A model generated the notes under the pieces. It had not been told where the DNA came from, did no database searches, and saw only the letters and a program-made list of their open reading frames with translations. 64,000 nt of DNA, from NCBI GenBank assembly GCA_963989385.1, contig OZ022511.1, positions 6,820,001 through 6,884,000 on the forward strand. Direction: 5' to 3'. The DNA is from Ctena decussata. Its lineage: Eukaryota > Mollusca > Bivalvia > Lucinida > Lucinidae. Positions 22,900-34,245 of this stretch are shown in pieces (the stretch's first letter is position 1; each line of letters starts with the position of its first letter). A program made the position numbers and the translations under genes.

Positions 22900-23637
22900 C
22901 ACACGAGCAACAAGTGAATTGAAAAAAAGACTAAGAACATTAGGGCATGAAATCGACTAAAACTGTTATTTTGTTAAAATTGATTAGAGTTGCAGTTCAA
23001 AAAGTATGTACATGAGCGAACAAAATGTGCATGGAATTTCGCATGTGTCTTGCGGTAGCACAGGACTCCACTTTTGTTAAAATTACAGTCATCGTAATTA
23101 TTGAAACAAATGCATATGTTTGAAAGATCACGTAAATGTCCTATGATATATCAGCTCATCATTGAAGCTCATTTGAGGTGTTGTTTGGAACGAGCAGTGT
23201 CTCATTTGAAAAGTTACCTCAATCCACGTGAAGACAACCATGAAGAATATCTGTCTGCACACGGAGGCAGCCTGGTCAGTCTTCCCTGTCAGTGTTAGGT
23301 TTAACATTGTTGAAGGAAGTAAGAAAGGACGACTCTGACCAGTTTAAACATACTGTCCAAATATGGTTCAAGGTCCTGCTTTATGCGTAATGCTGATTTA
23401 TGTATTTAGTTGCTTGGCATCTAGTGTAAAAGTACCTTACAGTATAGGGGAATTTTCGAAGATCCAGCCTAACTTGACCAGTCTCCTGTGTTCTTGTGTC
23501 AAAATTACGGTTGTGGGTGCCTACCGACATGCCTCACTGGGGTCATATTCACGAAAGCTAATGTCAACTCTTCACCTCAAGACATATTACTAAACACTTT
23601 TCCATTTAATCTGGGCTAGTTGTTTCTTCTTTTTTAT

Positions 23638-23673
<36 letters not shown>

Positions 23674-23820
23674 TTCGGCTCATTTGTTCTTCTTTAGGTG
23701 CAGCCTGAACTTACACAATGAAGATGTCCAACCCTTTTAATAGTTATATGGAAAAAGTGACTTACAAGAAGAAACGCGCTTTGGTTCATAAATAAATTTG
23801 TTTCATTTCTCAAAAGTAGA
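22900..23820. other. No gene assigned; poly-T tract inside
   Basis: Forward frames of 65 and 76 codons (23101-23298, 23363-23593) are not recognised. A run of about 31 T lies at 23641-23672. Confidence 0.35.
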
Positions 23821-23829
23821 GACCTTCAA

Positions 23830-24400
23830 GCCGAGATGTTTGCACATGTATCAAACGTCAAACGAACATTTCAGAATTTAGGTGGAATTTAAACAGTAAT
23901 CTTATCTACTCAGATGTTAAAACAGATTACAAGTTTTTCACTCACATAGAATGTATGCACAACATCAAGCAACGAAAGGGGGAGGCAGAGATGGCAGTAG
24001 TAGACTAGCTGATCCATTACAATGATCAAATGAAGGCTGGTGAGGGTATTGTAAGCATTATTTCTTCGGGGGGATATTGATGCCGTCCCTATACATTTCT
24101 GTGCCGTCAGCCAGTACTGGAATCGGGATGCAGAAACCAACTTCAAAAGTCCAGTATATGTAATGTTGCAGAAACCAAGGGGAAGATGTGACATTTACAA
24201 TATAACAGGCAGGATAAGACTTTTCGAAACCAGATTCCAGGATAAGACTATTGGTGCTAATATAACTATTGGGCCCTGTATAGGGGGAAATGACTATGTA
24301 CCAAAACTTTAACCAGATGTCCCATGAAAAAGTTTTGACTGTCTTTGTCAGTGTTGTAGAACTGACATTTGCTGAGATAAATCATTTAATAATTTGATTT
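23830..24400 (+). pseudogene. PIN/FEN1-XRN-like nuclease family, copy D
   Basis: Contains HNIKQRKGEAEMAVVD followed by a stop, then a frame change at the g-run near 24070, then YIDAVPIHFCAVSQYW, VYVMLQKPRGRCDIYNITG and IGPCIGGNDYVPK with another stop. The acidic set (GEAE, DID, GGND) is complete. It ends at the BED-finger element at 24401. Copy E at 27225 supplies the missing C-terminal part, so D and E are probably one gene split by later insertions. Confidence 0.6.
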
Positions 24401-25296
24401 TAGGGGGATGCGCGATATTACCGGTATACCGGTAAACCGCGATTTAGGAGTCCCGCGATACCTATCGCGATATGCTTTTGATCGTACCGGTACACTCAGG
24501 GAAGTCCGTCAATTTCCGGAACTTCCTTCCAAGATTTTTTAGCTGCTTTCATTTCGAGCTGTATTTTATTTGCATGTAAATTTTTTATTTAATCTCGCTT
24601 GATGATTAAAATTATTAATTTTAATAAAATTGAAGAAACATAATTAGTTTATTTTTATGACGCATTTCCTGTGGATATTCCGCGATCCATTGGCCAGTTA
24701 ATTTTAGCACGTGGGGTGATTTCCGACCTTCACCTGTATTGTAATCAAACAAAATGAAAGACGACTTCGACATCGTCAAAAACAAAGGCTAAGGCCGATG
24801 TATGGCGGCATTTCGGGTTAAAGAAAAGGAGATCGGACTCCACCATCGTGGACGGTGTAGCGGTTTGCTTAATTTGCAAAATGCAGCCGAAAACATCTGG
24901 GGGTGGAACGACGAACTTAGTCACACACCGTCGTCACCACCCAAGTAAGATCGTCAGTCAACCTGCTCTAATTGCAGCATTTCTAGTCTAGGGCTTTGAT
25001 ACTACTTGATTCGGTGCTAACAACATATAAGTGCTGAGTGCTGACTGGAAGTTGAAATAAAAAAGACACTGTCCTGTTTGTAATTTTTTTATTTTTCACA
25101 AACTTTTTGTCACTTGTTTACAACATATCAATAATATCAATACGCAGTACAATGGCATAGTGAAGTCAGTGAAGTGTACTATCATACATAAAACTCTACT
25201 AAATAAGTTTTGCGATATATCGTGATGCGTATCGCGATACCAACCGATGTATCGCGATATATCACGATACAGTTTCCAGAGGCGATACCCACCCTA
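24401..25296 (+). mobile_element. hAT-like element with BED finger
   Basis: Runs from tagggggatgcgcgat to ggcgatacccaccctat. The ends are related as inverted repeats (taggg, then gcgat/tatcgcc) and the termini are packed with cgcgat and gatatatcgcgat words. Inside is one BED-type zinc-finger frame but no transposase domain, so it is a deletion derivative. No 8-bp target duplication can be read. Instead ttgatttta lies inverted just outside both ends, which may be part of the element. Confidence 0.6.
24758..24991 (+). CDS. BED-type zinc-finger domain, no start codon in frame
   Basis: Seventy-seven open codons ending in TAG, with ADVWRHFGLKKRRSDST, then VAVCLICKMQPKTSGG, then TTNLVTHRRHHPSK. 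The aromatic W..F, the CxxC pair and the H...HH of a BED finger are all present, with the usual TTNL before the histidines. BED fingers bind DNA and sit at the N-terminus of hAT transposases. An ATG at 24754 is out of frame by one base, so translation would need repair or an upstream exon. The frame stops before any catalytic region. It lies in the middle of the 24401-25296 element. Confidence 0.7.
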   Translation, partial: KTTSTSSKTKAKADVWRHFGLKKRRSDSTIVDGVAVCLICKMQPKTSGGGTTNLVTHRRHHPSKIVSQPALIAAFLV

Positions 25297-25993
25297 TTAA
25301 AATCAACCTTGTTAAGGTTGACCTAATGCTGTATTTTGTTGTTGTAAATAACTTGCTTTTCTTATGACAAGTTTACCTGTGTTTATTCAAGTAGATATAG
25401 GGCTGGTTCTCCTTGGAAAATGGTGGATTACATATGAGAACTAAATTTTGATTGTTTTAACTGCACCGTTATACAATTTCTCAAACAGCTTTAGGACGCA
25501 GAAATAAGCATACCTTTTTACACATAGAAATTTAGCATTTCTGCTAATTCTTTGTTTAGGTTTGTTACAAGGAAGTCAGCCATATTGGATTTGAACTGAT
25601 CGATTCAATATTTTCTTTTCATGTAAACTCCAGAATATTTGTTTTCACTTTTTGATAACTTGTAAGTTTATATCAAATAAGCATTTCAGACTTTAAACCA
25701 AATAAATGTGCCATATCTGGTTATGAAAATGTGATATTCCTGGGTCCAACCATCAATTTTAGGGAAACAGGTACTTTTGCTGACAGACAACTGATAGATT
25801 CTGTTATCATCCAATCAGAATGTCTGGATAGTCACATGGTATAGGGATCTTATCAGAATCTGGCAGTTATGTATTCAATATAGGTAGGGACTCATCATTC
25901 TTGGACACATTTGTAGTGCCTGAGGTATAGGGAAGGTATTTTCCTAGACCTACTGAAGGACGTCATTTCTTTAAATTCACTACTTAGCTACTT

Positions 25994-26143
25994 AGGGAAA
26001 GAGCTGCTGACTCGGCTTATCACTTGTAATTTATTGTTTGTTGGGATGTCTTTGTCAATCTTTCCCTTTGATGTTGGGGATAGGGTTTGGGATCTGATTC
26101 AGTCAGTTCCCGAAGTGTAGTTACTCTTTAAATTAGCTAAAGT
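25994..26143 (+). repeat. About 160-bp interspersed repeat, copy 2
   Basis: Same as 20318-20480 from gggaaagagctgctg to ttactctttaaat; the first 15 bases are missing. Words ttagcta lie close to both sides. Confidence 0.85.
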
Positions 26144-26214
26144 GTGTTCAGGAAAATTTAATGTATTTCTAAATTTTACAAAAGTGAGCATTTGACAGTT
26201 TTTGATTTACTCCT

Positions 26215-26535
26215 TGAAAACTATGAATTGTTCAGGCTGCTTACCATCTGATATGAGGGAGTAGGTTTTATTCTCATAGCAGGATTTGCTGGATGGACTA
26301 AGCCTTCTGAACTAGCAATAATAGTCTGCATAATTTGACCGGTAAATAGTATTTGTATCAATTATTCGATTGTCTGCATATTATAACAGTGTGAGAAAGT
26401 GAGCCTTTTAACAACTGTCATTGAAGGGGGACAAATTTGAAAAGCAATTGTTCAGGCTGCATACCATGTGTTATGAGGGAATATGTTTTATTCCAATAGC
26501 AGTGTTTGCTGGATGTGTTAAGCCTTCTGAACCAT
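26215..26535. repeat. Two-unit diverged tandem repeat
   Basis: gaattgttcaggctgc...atgaggga...ttttattc...gctggatg...aagccttctgaac occurs at 26225-26310 and 26445-26532. Each unit holds a gggag..ctc or ggga..tcc hairpin, like those at 15449-15935. Confidence 0.7.
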
Positions 26536-27224
26536 CTTAAATTTATGCACAATGTAAGAGCAATTACATTCTAAATCTCTCAACTCTAGTTATGTGATTT
26601 AATAAAAATCAGATACCTATAGACAACAAGAAAAAAGGGACACAAGTTTTCTTTCTGTCTTTGTCTTTAAGCCCAAATTGCCCTGTCCCAACAGTTTAAA
26701 TACCTGTTCCATCAACAACTGGCACTGATTTATAGCTTTTTACATGTATTTATTTGCTTGTATAATTATGCTTATTATATTGTTATAAATAATACATGTA
26801 TTTTGAATTAGATAAAGTTTATAGAAGTTAAATATTCTTTATTTTCTTTTATCAAACCAAAATCACACTGTGTAAATTGAACCTGCTTATCTGGGTGTGC
26901 AGTAAACAGCCAGTGGTGTCGGCATCCTTACAAGCCAATTGAATTGACTGATCTAAGAAGTCTGTGCGTCTTTGATACGCTGTCCAAATTTTAAACCCCT
27001 CAAGTCTTAACAACGCCCTATAGTTTCGCAACATTAGCAGTCAAACTTGAAGAAACAATCTTTTTGTTTTTCGTGGCAATACTATTGTTCTCAATCATGA
27101 ATACTTAGCTAAAGTACTTAGATGTATTTACTGTCCGAAAAGGTATCAGAATGCAAATTTATCGTATCAAAATGTAAGAGCATTAACCATAGCTAAGACA
27201 GAGGGCAAATCTTCCAAAAAAAGG

Positions 27225-27420
27225 GTATCGAACCAACGACCCGAGAAAATGGCTTCCACCATTATCTGCAATACAGAGCCTTGGAGAACTTGTGCAGCTG
27301 CAAGTCAAATACATGGGAACTGTTGGAAAACAAGATGCTGCAAATCAAGACTTTCTGCAGTACAGCTGTCTTAAAAATGCTTCAAATGATGAAGATGAAT
27401 TGGAAACAGACATAGAGATC
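27225..27420 (+). pseudogene. PIN/FEN1-XRN-like nuclease family, copy E (C-terminus)
   Basis: The frame reads TNDPRKWLPPLSAIQ, then LGELVQLQVKYMGTVG, then QDFLQYSCLKN. This equals WLPP...LVELQIEYLDTV in copy A and LVELIQLQMDYLLTVG in copy F. No start of its own; it is the tail of a longer gene, probably copy D, separated by the insertions between 24401 and about 27200. The same open frame runs on into the next feature. Confidence 0.6.
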
Positions 27421-28125
27421 GGTATAGAACTTCATGCATATGAACCATACAAAGAGAAACAGTGTTTGGTAGCAGAGTCATGCTTAATTGAACTTTTAAA
27501 CAAAGTGAAATGTGTGGAGGAAACGCTTGTGTGACACGGAAGGCTTTCTTTGGCACTATGTTTGTTGTTGAAGTGTTATATACTCAATGCCATGGTTATG
27601 TTTGGAAATCCCAGCTTGTCAGTAATTCCATGCCATGGGGTAGCCTTCTTTTTTCTGCAGCAATTTTTTTCAGTGCAAGCAGTCCTGCAAAATTTATTTC
27701 ATTGTTCAGACACCTAAATACACCAACGTTCACAGCACGGACTTATTCCAACCTCTAATATGCTTATATAGTTCAAACAGCATTACGAATATGGGATCTT
27801 CATCAGACAGAATGCGACAATAAGTGTGGCTCGGAGAAGGATGCTCGTTGCCTGCCGAGACCAGCCCATCATCTTTATTTCTTTCACACTTTTGGGGTTT
27901 AGCGACACTGAAGAAATGAAATACAGAAACGCTCGTCTGTCGCACTAAAATTGGTATGGATACATTTATAAGAGACATGTTCAATAGGCTCCAAGGTGAA
28001 ATCCTATTTCTTGGTGGGGATACGAGATGTGACAGTCCAGGACATTCAGCTAAATTTGGATCATACACGTTGGTGAATCTAGAAGACAGTAAGATTCTCT
28101 TAGGACATCATTCGAGTTATACAGT
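27421..28125 (+). pseudogene. Transposase-like gene of the GDxRxDSPGHSAK family
   Basis: From about 27421 the frame reads HAYEPYKEKQCLVAESCLIE. After a one-base shift near 27515 it reads CGGNACVTRKAFFGTMFVVE, then CHGYVWKSQ, MPWGSLLFSAAIFFSASSP, and at about 27995-28085 GDTRCDSPGHSAKFGSYTLV. Paired cysteines before 'W.SQ', then 'AGNLLLSAAI' and a 'GD.R.DSPGH.AK.G.Y' block, mark a large family of uncharacterised transposase-like proteins in cnidarians, fish and molluscs, as I recall it. The stretch between the last two motifs has several stops. The family's C-terminal part is missing. Confidence 0.55.
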
Positions 28126-28199
28126 CCTTTGATAAAGATTTCCTTCAGCTATGTCGACGAAGGCTTAAACTCCCTGCTGATGAATGAAGCTAAATTGTT

Positions 28200-30410
28200 A
28201 CATTGGTAACCGAACATAAAATTCGTTTAGAAATGAAGAATGGAAACAAGTGTTTTTATTTAAGTATCTCTTTTTCGAAGGAAAATGAAGAACCTGTATC
28301 ATACGGTGAGCTTATGCAATTGAAGTCGAGTAAATTTCAAAAAGCCAAGTCTGCTAGTTGTGAATCTCGAGAATTAGAAATAAATTCTAAGAGGCTCATG
28401 GAAGAAACATTTCTTCTAAAGGAAACTGCTAAACAAGTGCATGCACTGCAAATTAATGATTCTAAGACACAGTTGGCCTAGACGCTTGATTTACAACTAC
28501 GTTCAATGGCGCAGGAGCATTACCCAGGTGCTTTTGGTAGTGTGACCGTGATTGGCAATGACACATTTGAAATCAGCAACCAAGTAAGTGCAATAATTCA
28601 GTTCAAACATGATCAGAATTAGTAGGCATATTCAAACATTTGTACCAGAATAAAGCATTAATTGGAGAAAACTCAGTATTTGCAGCTCACAAATATATAT
28701 ATATCAAAGAGAGATAATCAAAGAGCATGCAGTGGTGATAGGTTATTTGAATGGACAAGATCATATTTCTGCTCACCATCAGGTAGAGGAAACTGCATTT
28801 AAAATAGCAAATTTTGTATACATCTTTATACATCACAAAAGCGAACTACCGAATTCGACTGCATCAGTGATAGTTATTTCATTTTTGGAGTCTTAATGAG
28901 AAGCCAAGTACAAAATTGAAGATGCAGTGATTGCAAGCAGCTGACCTATCCGAGCTGACACTGAACTTTTTAAGGAAAAGTATGATTATTTGCTAAGGTA
29001 CACTGAAAAGGAAACTCTCTCAGCTAAATTTATACTATATAACTCGTGTCCTCAAACATACGTCAGTGATTTTGGCATCTGTGGGCTAAGTGGTATCTTA
29101 TTATTATAATAACAAATTTAGCTAAGGACTACGGACATGATGTCGCTGAAATATACAAAGCTGTTCATGAGGAAGACGCTAGCATATCTTGGATAATACT
29201 CACGGGTGACTACAAGGCTTAGACATGTGAATCCAGTCTTTGTAAATGTGCACTGCATATCCCTCTTCTTTCGCTGCCTTAGCCTTCCCAGATTTGAGAA
29301 AAGCATCAATTTGTGCTGGAATGACAGAGAGAGAGAGATTCTTCCAGTCGCCAATTGACCCTAGACTTGGGTTAAACTTTTCAAAGCAAATAAAACATCG
29401 AAGTCTCAAATACCTAATTTAACTAAAATTAATATTGAATTATGTATGCATTTCTTGTCACACTTTATAGAAATGTGTAAAACTTCACGTTACTATTTAT
29501 GAAGTAAACCAATCATTTCTTAAGGCCACCGTGACGCTTGTCAGTGGGCAATAAGTTTTACATTTGTCCATCTGCTTATCTGTCTGTCTATTCGTCACAC
29601 ATTTTTCTAGTTCTGGAAAGTTCAAAATGTGAAGATAGACTCTTCTGCTTAGCCCTCAAATAATTCAGTTTATCTATTAATTGTAGGTCATATGGAAAAT
29701 TCTATAATCAACAGCTTCATCGAAAGACAAAGGGACTCTCTATTCTGCCAGATATTCCATTAATGCAAAGAACGTGACAAAGGATCCTGCTAGCAATTAC
29801 TATGCAAGTTTGGAACTAGTCGATACATTTACCAAGGCTTACATCGTCACTGCAGCAATGGACCACTTTGGAATGGATTCCCTCGAAGTAACTCGAACTC
29901 GTAATAACTACTTTGGGGATATTGGAGACCAAAAGCAAATAAAAGATTATATTCTGTCAGAGGCCTTGACAATTGTGCAAACATTTTACAGACACAGATT
30001 TTCCATCGATACCTGAAGACGGCTACCAGTCCAATGACGATATTATCTGTACAAGATGTGGAAAGAAGTACAAGTTGATAAGTTCATAGCAAAATCACTA
30101 GGAAACAAGCAGCTGTAGAGTACATGACAAGATTGTTACAAAGAAGAAATTGAACAAAACAACTACAAAGAAAGAAAAACCAGTTCTGATCGGATTCAGA
30201 ACTACTCATCTGTTGCCTTAACGTTAGGTTTATTAAAGCTAAATCATGATGACGCAATTAAGATGGGAAATGGAGAAAGGATACTACGCCTAGACTATAT
30301 TATGAATTTGTTTTATAAAACCTTTAATTGCACTAACTATGCGTACGAAATGCTGGAGACTTTGTTACAATCAAAAGTATTGCTGAGTGATAGGCCTGTT
30401 TTGTTATAAA
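28200..30410 (+). pseudogene. DUF6589-like gene, several decayed exons
   Basis: Exon-like pieces in order. 28203-28582: charged and helical, one stop at 28479, ending ...NDTFEISNQ at a good donor (caagtaagtg, 28583). About 28925-29090: LFKEKYDYLLRYTEKE, FILYNSCPQTYVSDFGICG. 29774-30016: SNYYASLELVDTFTKAYIV, MDHFGMDSL. About 30035-30080: DIICTRCGKKYK, a zinc-binding CxxC. 30191-30406: open, NYSSVALTLGLLKLNHDDAI, NGERILRLDYIMNLFYKTF. The last two are the DUF6589 signature as I know it. The gene lies downstream of nuclease-like copy E in the same orientation. No clear start. Confidence 0.55.
29200..29409 (-). other. Possible reverse-strand exon with CxxC
   Basis: Seventy codons: MRLRCFICFEKFNPSLGSIG, a hydrophilic middle, and a lysine-rich KSGKAKAAKEEGYAV end. 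The composition is that of a real protein and CFIC could be half a zinc site. It overlaps the spacer between two exons of the forward DUF6589-like gene, so it may be an exon of an opposing gene or chance. No family recognised. Confidence 0.25.
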
Positions 30411-30746
30411 TATAATAAACTCATTCGAAACACTATATTTAATTCAATTCTATTTAATTTCAATCAAATTGTTTCAGATCTTAAAATTCATGCTAACACC
30501 CATGAGTCATGAGACTGTAAAGATTCTAAATTTATTTATCCGGCAGCTGGTCATGTTATAACTGGAAATTTGAAAAGCATTTCAGATTCAAGAATGTAAA
30601 TGTTTCCCTTATTCAAAACGTATTTCTTTATTCCATATTATTGGGACACGGTATATATTGTGAAATATATGTTCGAAAGGCGTTATAACCTTCCTCTAAG
30701 GTACAGAAACATAGCGTGTTTCTCTTCTTTCGTTTGGTAGTATTAC

Positions 30747-30842
30747 ATAATTTATCAAAATATTTGAAGTTCAAGCAAACTCTCTAGTGGGAATTTATAA
30801 TTTATCGAAATATTTGATGTTCAAGCAAACTCTCTTGTGGGA
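30747..30842. repeat. Two-unit tandem repeat, 50-bp period
   Basis: ataatttatc.aaatatttga.gttcaagcaaactctct.gtggga occurs twice back to back with few differences. Confidence 0.9.
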
Positions 30843-30849
30843 AGACTTG

Positions 30850-31195
30850 GAGAGATAGATGAACAATGACTGAAAGACATAGATATAATTCGACAAAAGT
30901 AAGAAAATAAGGACGAATGCTGTAAGTTTTAAATTCTAAGCAAGAAAAAGCAACGACTATGACAGGTTTAATCACTGGGACTCACTGGTTGTACAATAAT
31001 AGACATGTGATGGTAACTACTTGCAAGCACCTGATCTGTTTTGGGGTCCATGACTTAGTATTCTAATAAATATTCTGAATTCGTCAATGTTTCTTCGGTT
31101 TACGATTTCGGACTTATGATTTGGGTACTTCGACCATCTTAACTTCAATACTCTTGCAGATTGGATCAAGCCGCTTTGAAAATAAACGGATTCGC
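30850..31195. other. No gene seen
   Basis: AT-rich non-coding sequence. Confidence 0.4.
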
Positions 31196-31198
31196 ACG

Positions 31199-31895
31199 AA
31201 AAGGTACTTACACTCAGACATTATGTGAAGAAGACGGCCCTGTTAAAACATACGCGAAAAAATATAAAGGGGTCAAACTTTTACCCTGCGATTTCTGGAA
31301 CTTTTCAAACATTTGGTAAAATAAATCATTTCAACCTTCCATTTCATTCATTTAGCAAGTTTTATAGACATGAAATTTGAATCTATATCCTTTTTCTTGA
31401 CCAAGTCCAGACTTCAATTCACACTACTCTCAAAATCAAAGGGGTCAGTTCTAAGTCCATAAGGAACAAATTCATCAAAATTTTCGATTTCCCCAATTCA
31501 TTATTTCTTTGCAAAATTGCTCGATAGTCATCAAATTAAAAAAATTTAAGGTCGGCAAGCTGTAACAATTTTAAAACTCGTAGCAATTTCAGAAGTTATG
31601 CCCGACCAAACTGACACACTATCAATTTCCGATGGGAATTCAAACGACTTTCATTTTAGGGGTCGTTTGACTTAAAGCCTGGATTTGGTCAAGACAAAGG
31701 CTATAGATTCAAACTTCATGTGTATAAAACTTGCAAAATGAACAAACTGGAAGGTAGAAATGATTTATTTTACCAAATGTTTGAAATGATCCAGAAATCG
31801 CAGGGTAAAAGTTTGACCCTTTAATATTTTTTCCGAGTATACGTTAAGGTATTTATACAGACAAAAGATGATCTGAAGAAGACGGCCGAACTTGT
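31199..31895. repeat. Inverted repeat with 155-bp arms inside direct repeats
   Basis: Arms 31259-31414 and 31675-31829 are reverse complements at roughly 85 percent, sharing ggtcaaacttttaccctgcg and catttggtaaaataaatcat. About 260 bp separate them. Outside the arms lie diverged direct repeats with gaagaagacggcc (31229 and 31876). The layout is like a fold-back element with an old duplication at its edges, but the end bases are not sharp. Confidence 0.65.
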
Positions 31896-32242
31896 CAGAA
31901 TATATCTACCACGTGACAGATTCCGCCTTATGAACGAGCGCCGCATGGTTCATAATAATCTAAACATATACAATTGACACTGATTTGTTGGTTTTATTAG
32001 CACTCTAAACATATAATTCAAAAACGTTATACCGGTTTATCAATACATCAACTGCTCTGAGTTTGAAATCAAGCATGCTGTTTAGATCCCTCAAACACGA
32101 AACCACGCCCGATAATGTATTTTTCGGTATCGGACGTAACGTAAGTAAACAAACATTCACGTTTAAATATAGCGGGCGCCATTTTCCTTGCTAACTCATT
32201 ACAGCTTCTAAGAACATCTACATTCTTTTCCTCAGAACATGT

Positions 32243-33335
32243 AACAAGAGCTTCGCAAGCGGCGCATAATATGCCCGTTTCAGTGACTCATGAAGGAGTT
32301 ACAAATGGACATGATTAATTATAAAAGGATGGACATGCAGACAAAGAGGGGAAACAACTCTTTAATTAATGACTGCAATGTTATTAAACATCTAACACAT
32401 CAAATACTATTATTATACCAAAAATCAGCTTCAGGGATGAAGCAGCTCAGAACTTGAGAAATGCCAAAGTCAAACAAGGGAGATAATTCATAAACTAAGT
32501 ATACAAGAATACCATTCTTGGTCATAATACGTTCCCTTGGCAATATACACATCACCATAAAGTTATGTTAAAATATTTCCAACAGTTAAGTAGTTACAGA
32601 GTAAAACGGAAATTGCTGCAAGGGCAGATAATTCAGAAGTATGTAAGCCAGAGTTGTGGTTCATGCTCGTGATACATTGCCTCATTCTTATACACATTCC
32701 TACAAAGTTTCATGAAAATATTTCCAAGGGTTAAGGAGTTATGGAGTGAATGGGGGAATGGGGCTAGCCAAAAAAACTAATCAAAGGGAGCTTACTCAAT
32801 TTAAGGAAGGGGGAACAACCATTGTTATATGTGACACACCGTCTTGTGATCATGCACACTGCTATAAAGTTTCAAGATATTCCAAATGGTTACTAAGTTA
32901 TTGAATGCACAAGATTAGTATACACGAAAATACACGAAAATAGCCTACAAAATCTAATCAAAGGGATGCAACTCCAAAACAAAGAAAGGGAGAGCAATTA
33001 TTCTCATACGCGACACATCGTCAGACCCTCATACACATTGCTATGAAGTTTCATCAAGATATCCCAAATGGCTATCTAGCTATGGCGCGCACAAGACTAG
33101 TAGGGTAAAAATAATCAAAGGGGCATAACTTGGAAACTAAGGAAGGGGGAGCAACCATTACTGTAAGCGACACTTTGCCCTATCCTTACATGTATGCCTA
33201 CAAGATTTCATGAAAATATCTCAAACGGTTACTGAGATATGGTGCGCACAAGAATATTGACGGACGGACAGACAGACGGACGGACGGACAGCGCCATGCC
33301 ATAATACGTCCGTTTTTTCAAAACGGGTGTATAAA
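32243..33335. mobile_element. Hairpin-ended tandem-repeat element 1
   Basis: Starts aacaagagcttcgcaagc, a small hairpin, then ggcgcataatatgcccg. The interior is 4-5 diverged units of ~180 bp that share words like aagtttcat..aaatat and aaagggag. A (gacggacg) microsatellite at 33256-33287 is followed by ccataatacgtccg, the hairpin ccgttttttcaaaacgg, and gtgtataaaaa. The end sequences ggcgcataatat and ataatacgtcc are related as inverted ends. No coding capacity. Confidence 0.65.
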
Positions 33336-33339
33336 AACG

Positions 33340-34230
33340 CCAAATCAAAGATAAATCATAACTAATTCTCTTTTATCCTTTTGACGGCCTGAGGTTTCAA
33401 AAACACATGCTATTTGATAAGTGAAATTGCAACTGTAATCAATAGGAGATATAATAAGAGACAGGAGATATAATAAGATATACAAAGAGAGAAAAGGAGG
33501 GAAAGACCTAATGTAGGAAAATCGAAAAAAAAAATAAATAAACACGACCATTCCTACACAGGAGCTGGACTTGTTCAGATAAGGAGATTCAATACCAATG
33601 GGGTTCGGGAAAAATGGTCAGGCTCATATCCATACAGTCCCTACAGCATATTGATCTGGCCTCCAAATCTACAAAGAGACTTGCGCTCCTGATTTCTTTC
33701 CTGGTTCAAGCTTATCAAGAAGAATTACAAGACTTGATAAAAATGATACTGAGATAAAACCCTCAGCAGAATGTATTCTAAATGGACGGATAAATTCCAA
33801 CAGTATCTATCTCATGGGTCTACAAGACATGGTACTTTCGCTATTCTTGATATGCTTGCCATCTCTCTTGCCATCTGTCTTGCCGTGTGACTGGAAGAAA
33901 AGGAAGGATTTTGTTGCAATTCTTCTTATATAGTTATATCATTTCCGAGTTTCTGCTGCCGTGATTTTAACTTGCTGAGAGATATTAATCATACCCCTGG
34001 TATTTTTTGCAAAAACTTTGTCTGAAGTATTTTAGACTTTCTCTGGAAAATCTATTAAGGTACAAATATTTCGAGATCCACGCTTGATATGTCAGCTGGT
34101 TTTCAGTTCATTGATTGTCTTCACAGCTGACTGCAGTAGATACGTCATAGCTTGCCACTTGATTGAGTTTTCGTCTGGATGGGCGGCAGTTCTGAATCAC
34201 TTGGCACTGCCGTTTACGGGACTTGCCAGA
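33340..34230. other. No gene seen
   Basis: Non-coding, with purine-rich stretches at 33440-33540. No repeat partner in the window. Confidence 0.35.
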
Positions 34231-34238
34231 ATGGGGAT

Positions 34239-34245
34239 TATAAAA
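34239..34245 (+). promoter_or_regulatory. TATA box upstream of copy F
   Basis: TATAAAA in ggggattataaaatgagg, about 320 bp before the first codon of copy F. Its surroundings (34160-34300) are GC-richer than the flanks. It could be the promoter of that gene; no CCAAT or initiator is evident. Confidence 0.3.

Larger units (their letters stand above)
25400..26913 (+). mobile_element. LTR-like block, copy 2 (approximate left edge)
   Basis: Diverged relative of 14740-16405. It shares the hairpin motif family, gaattagataaa (26806), the tcttttatcaaa stretch and the right end gtaaacagccag followed by tggtgtcggcatcc at 26914. It contains a copy of the 160-bp interspersed repeat. It separates nuclease-like copies D and E. 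Confidence 0.4.

Noticed and set aside
22530..22940. 136-codon reverse frame with a signal-peptide-like start
   Set aside because: It is the shadow of the GC-rich forward fragment; the hydrophobic start comes from an AT-rich stretch. Kept only as a remark.
24393..25304. 8-bp target duplication for the hAT-like element
   Set aside because: The flanks are inverted (tttgattt / ttaaaatc), not direct, so no duplication can be claimed.
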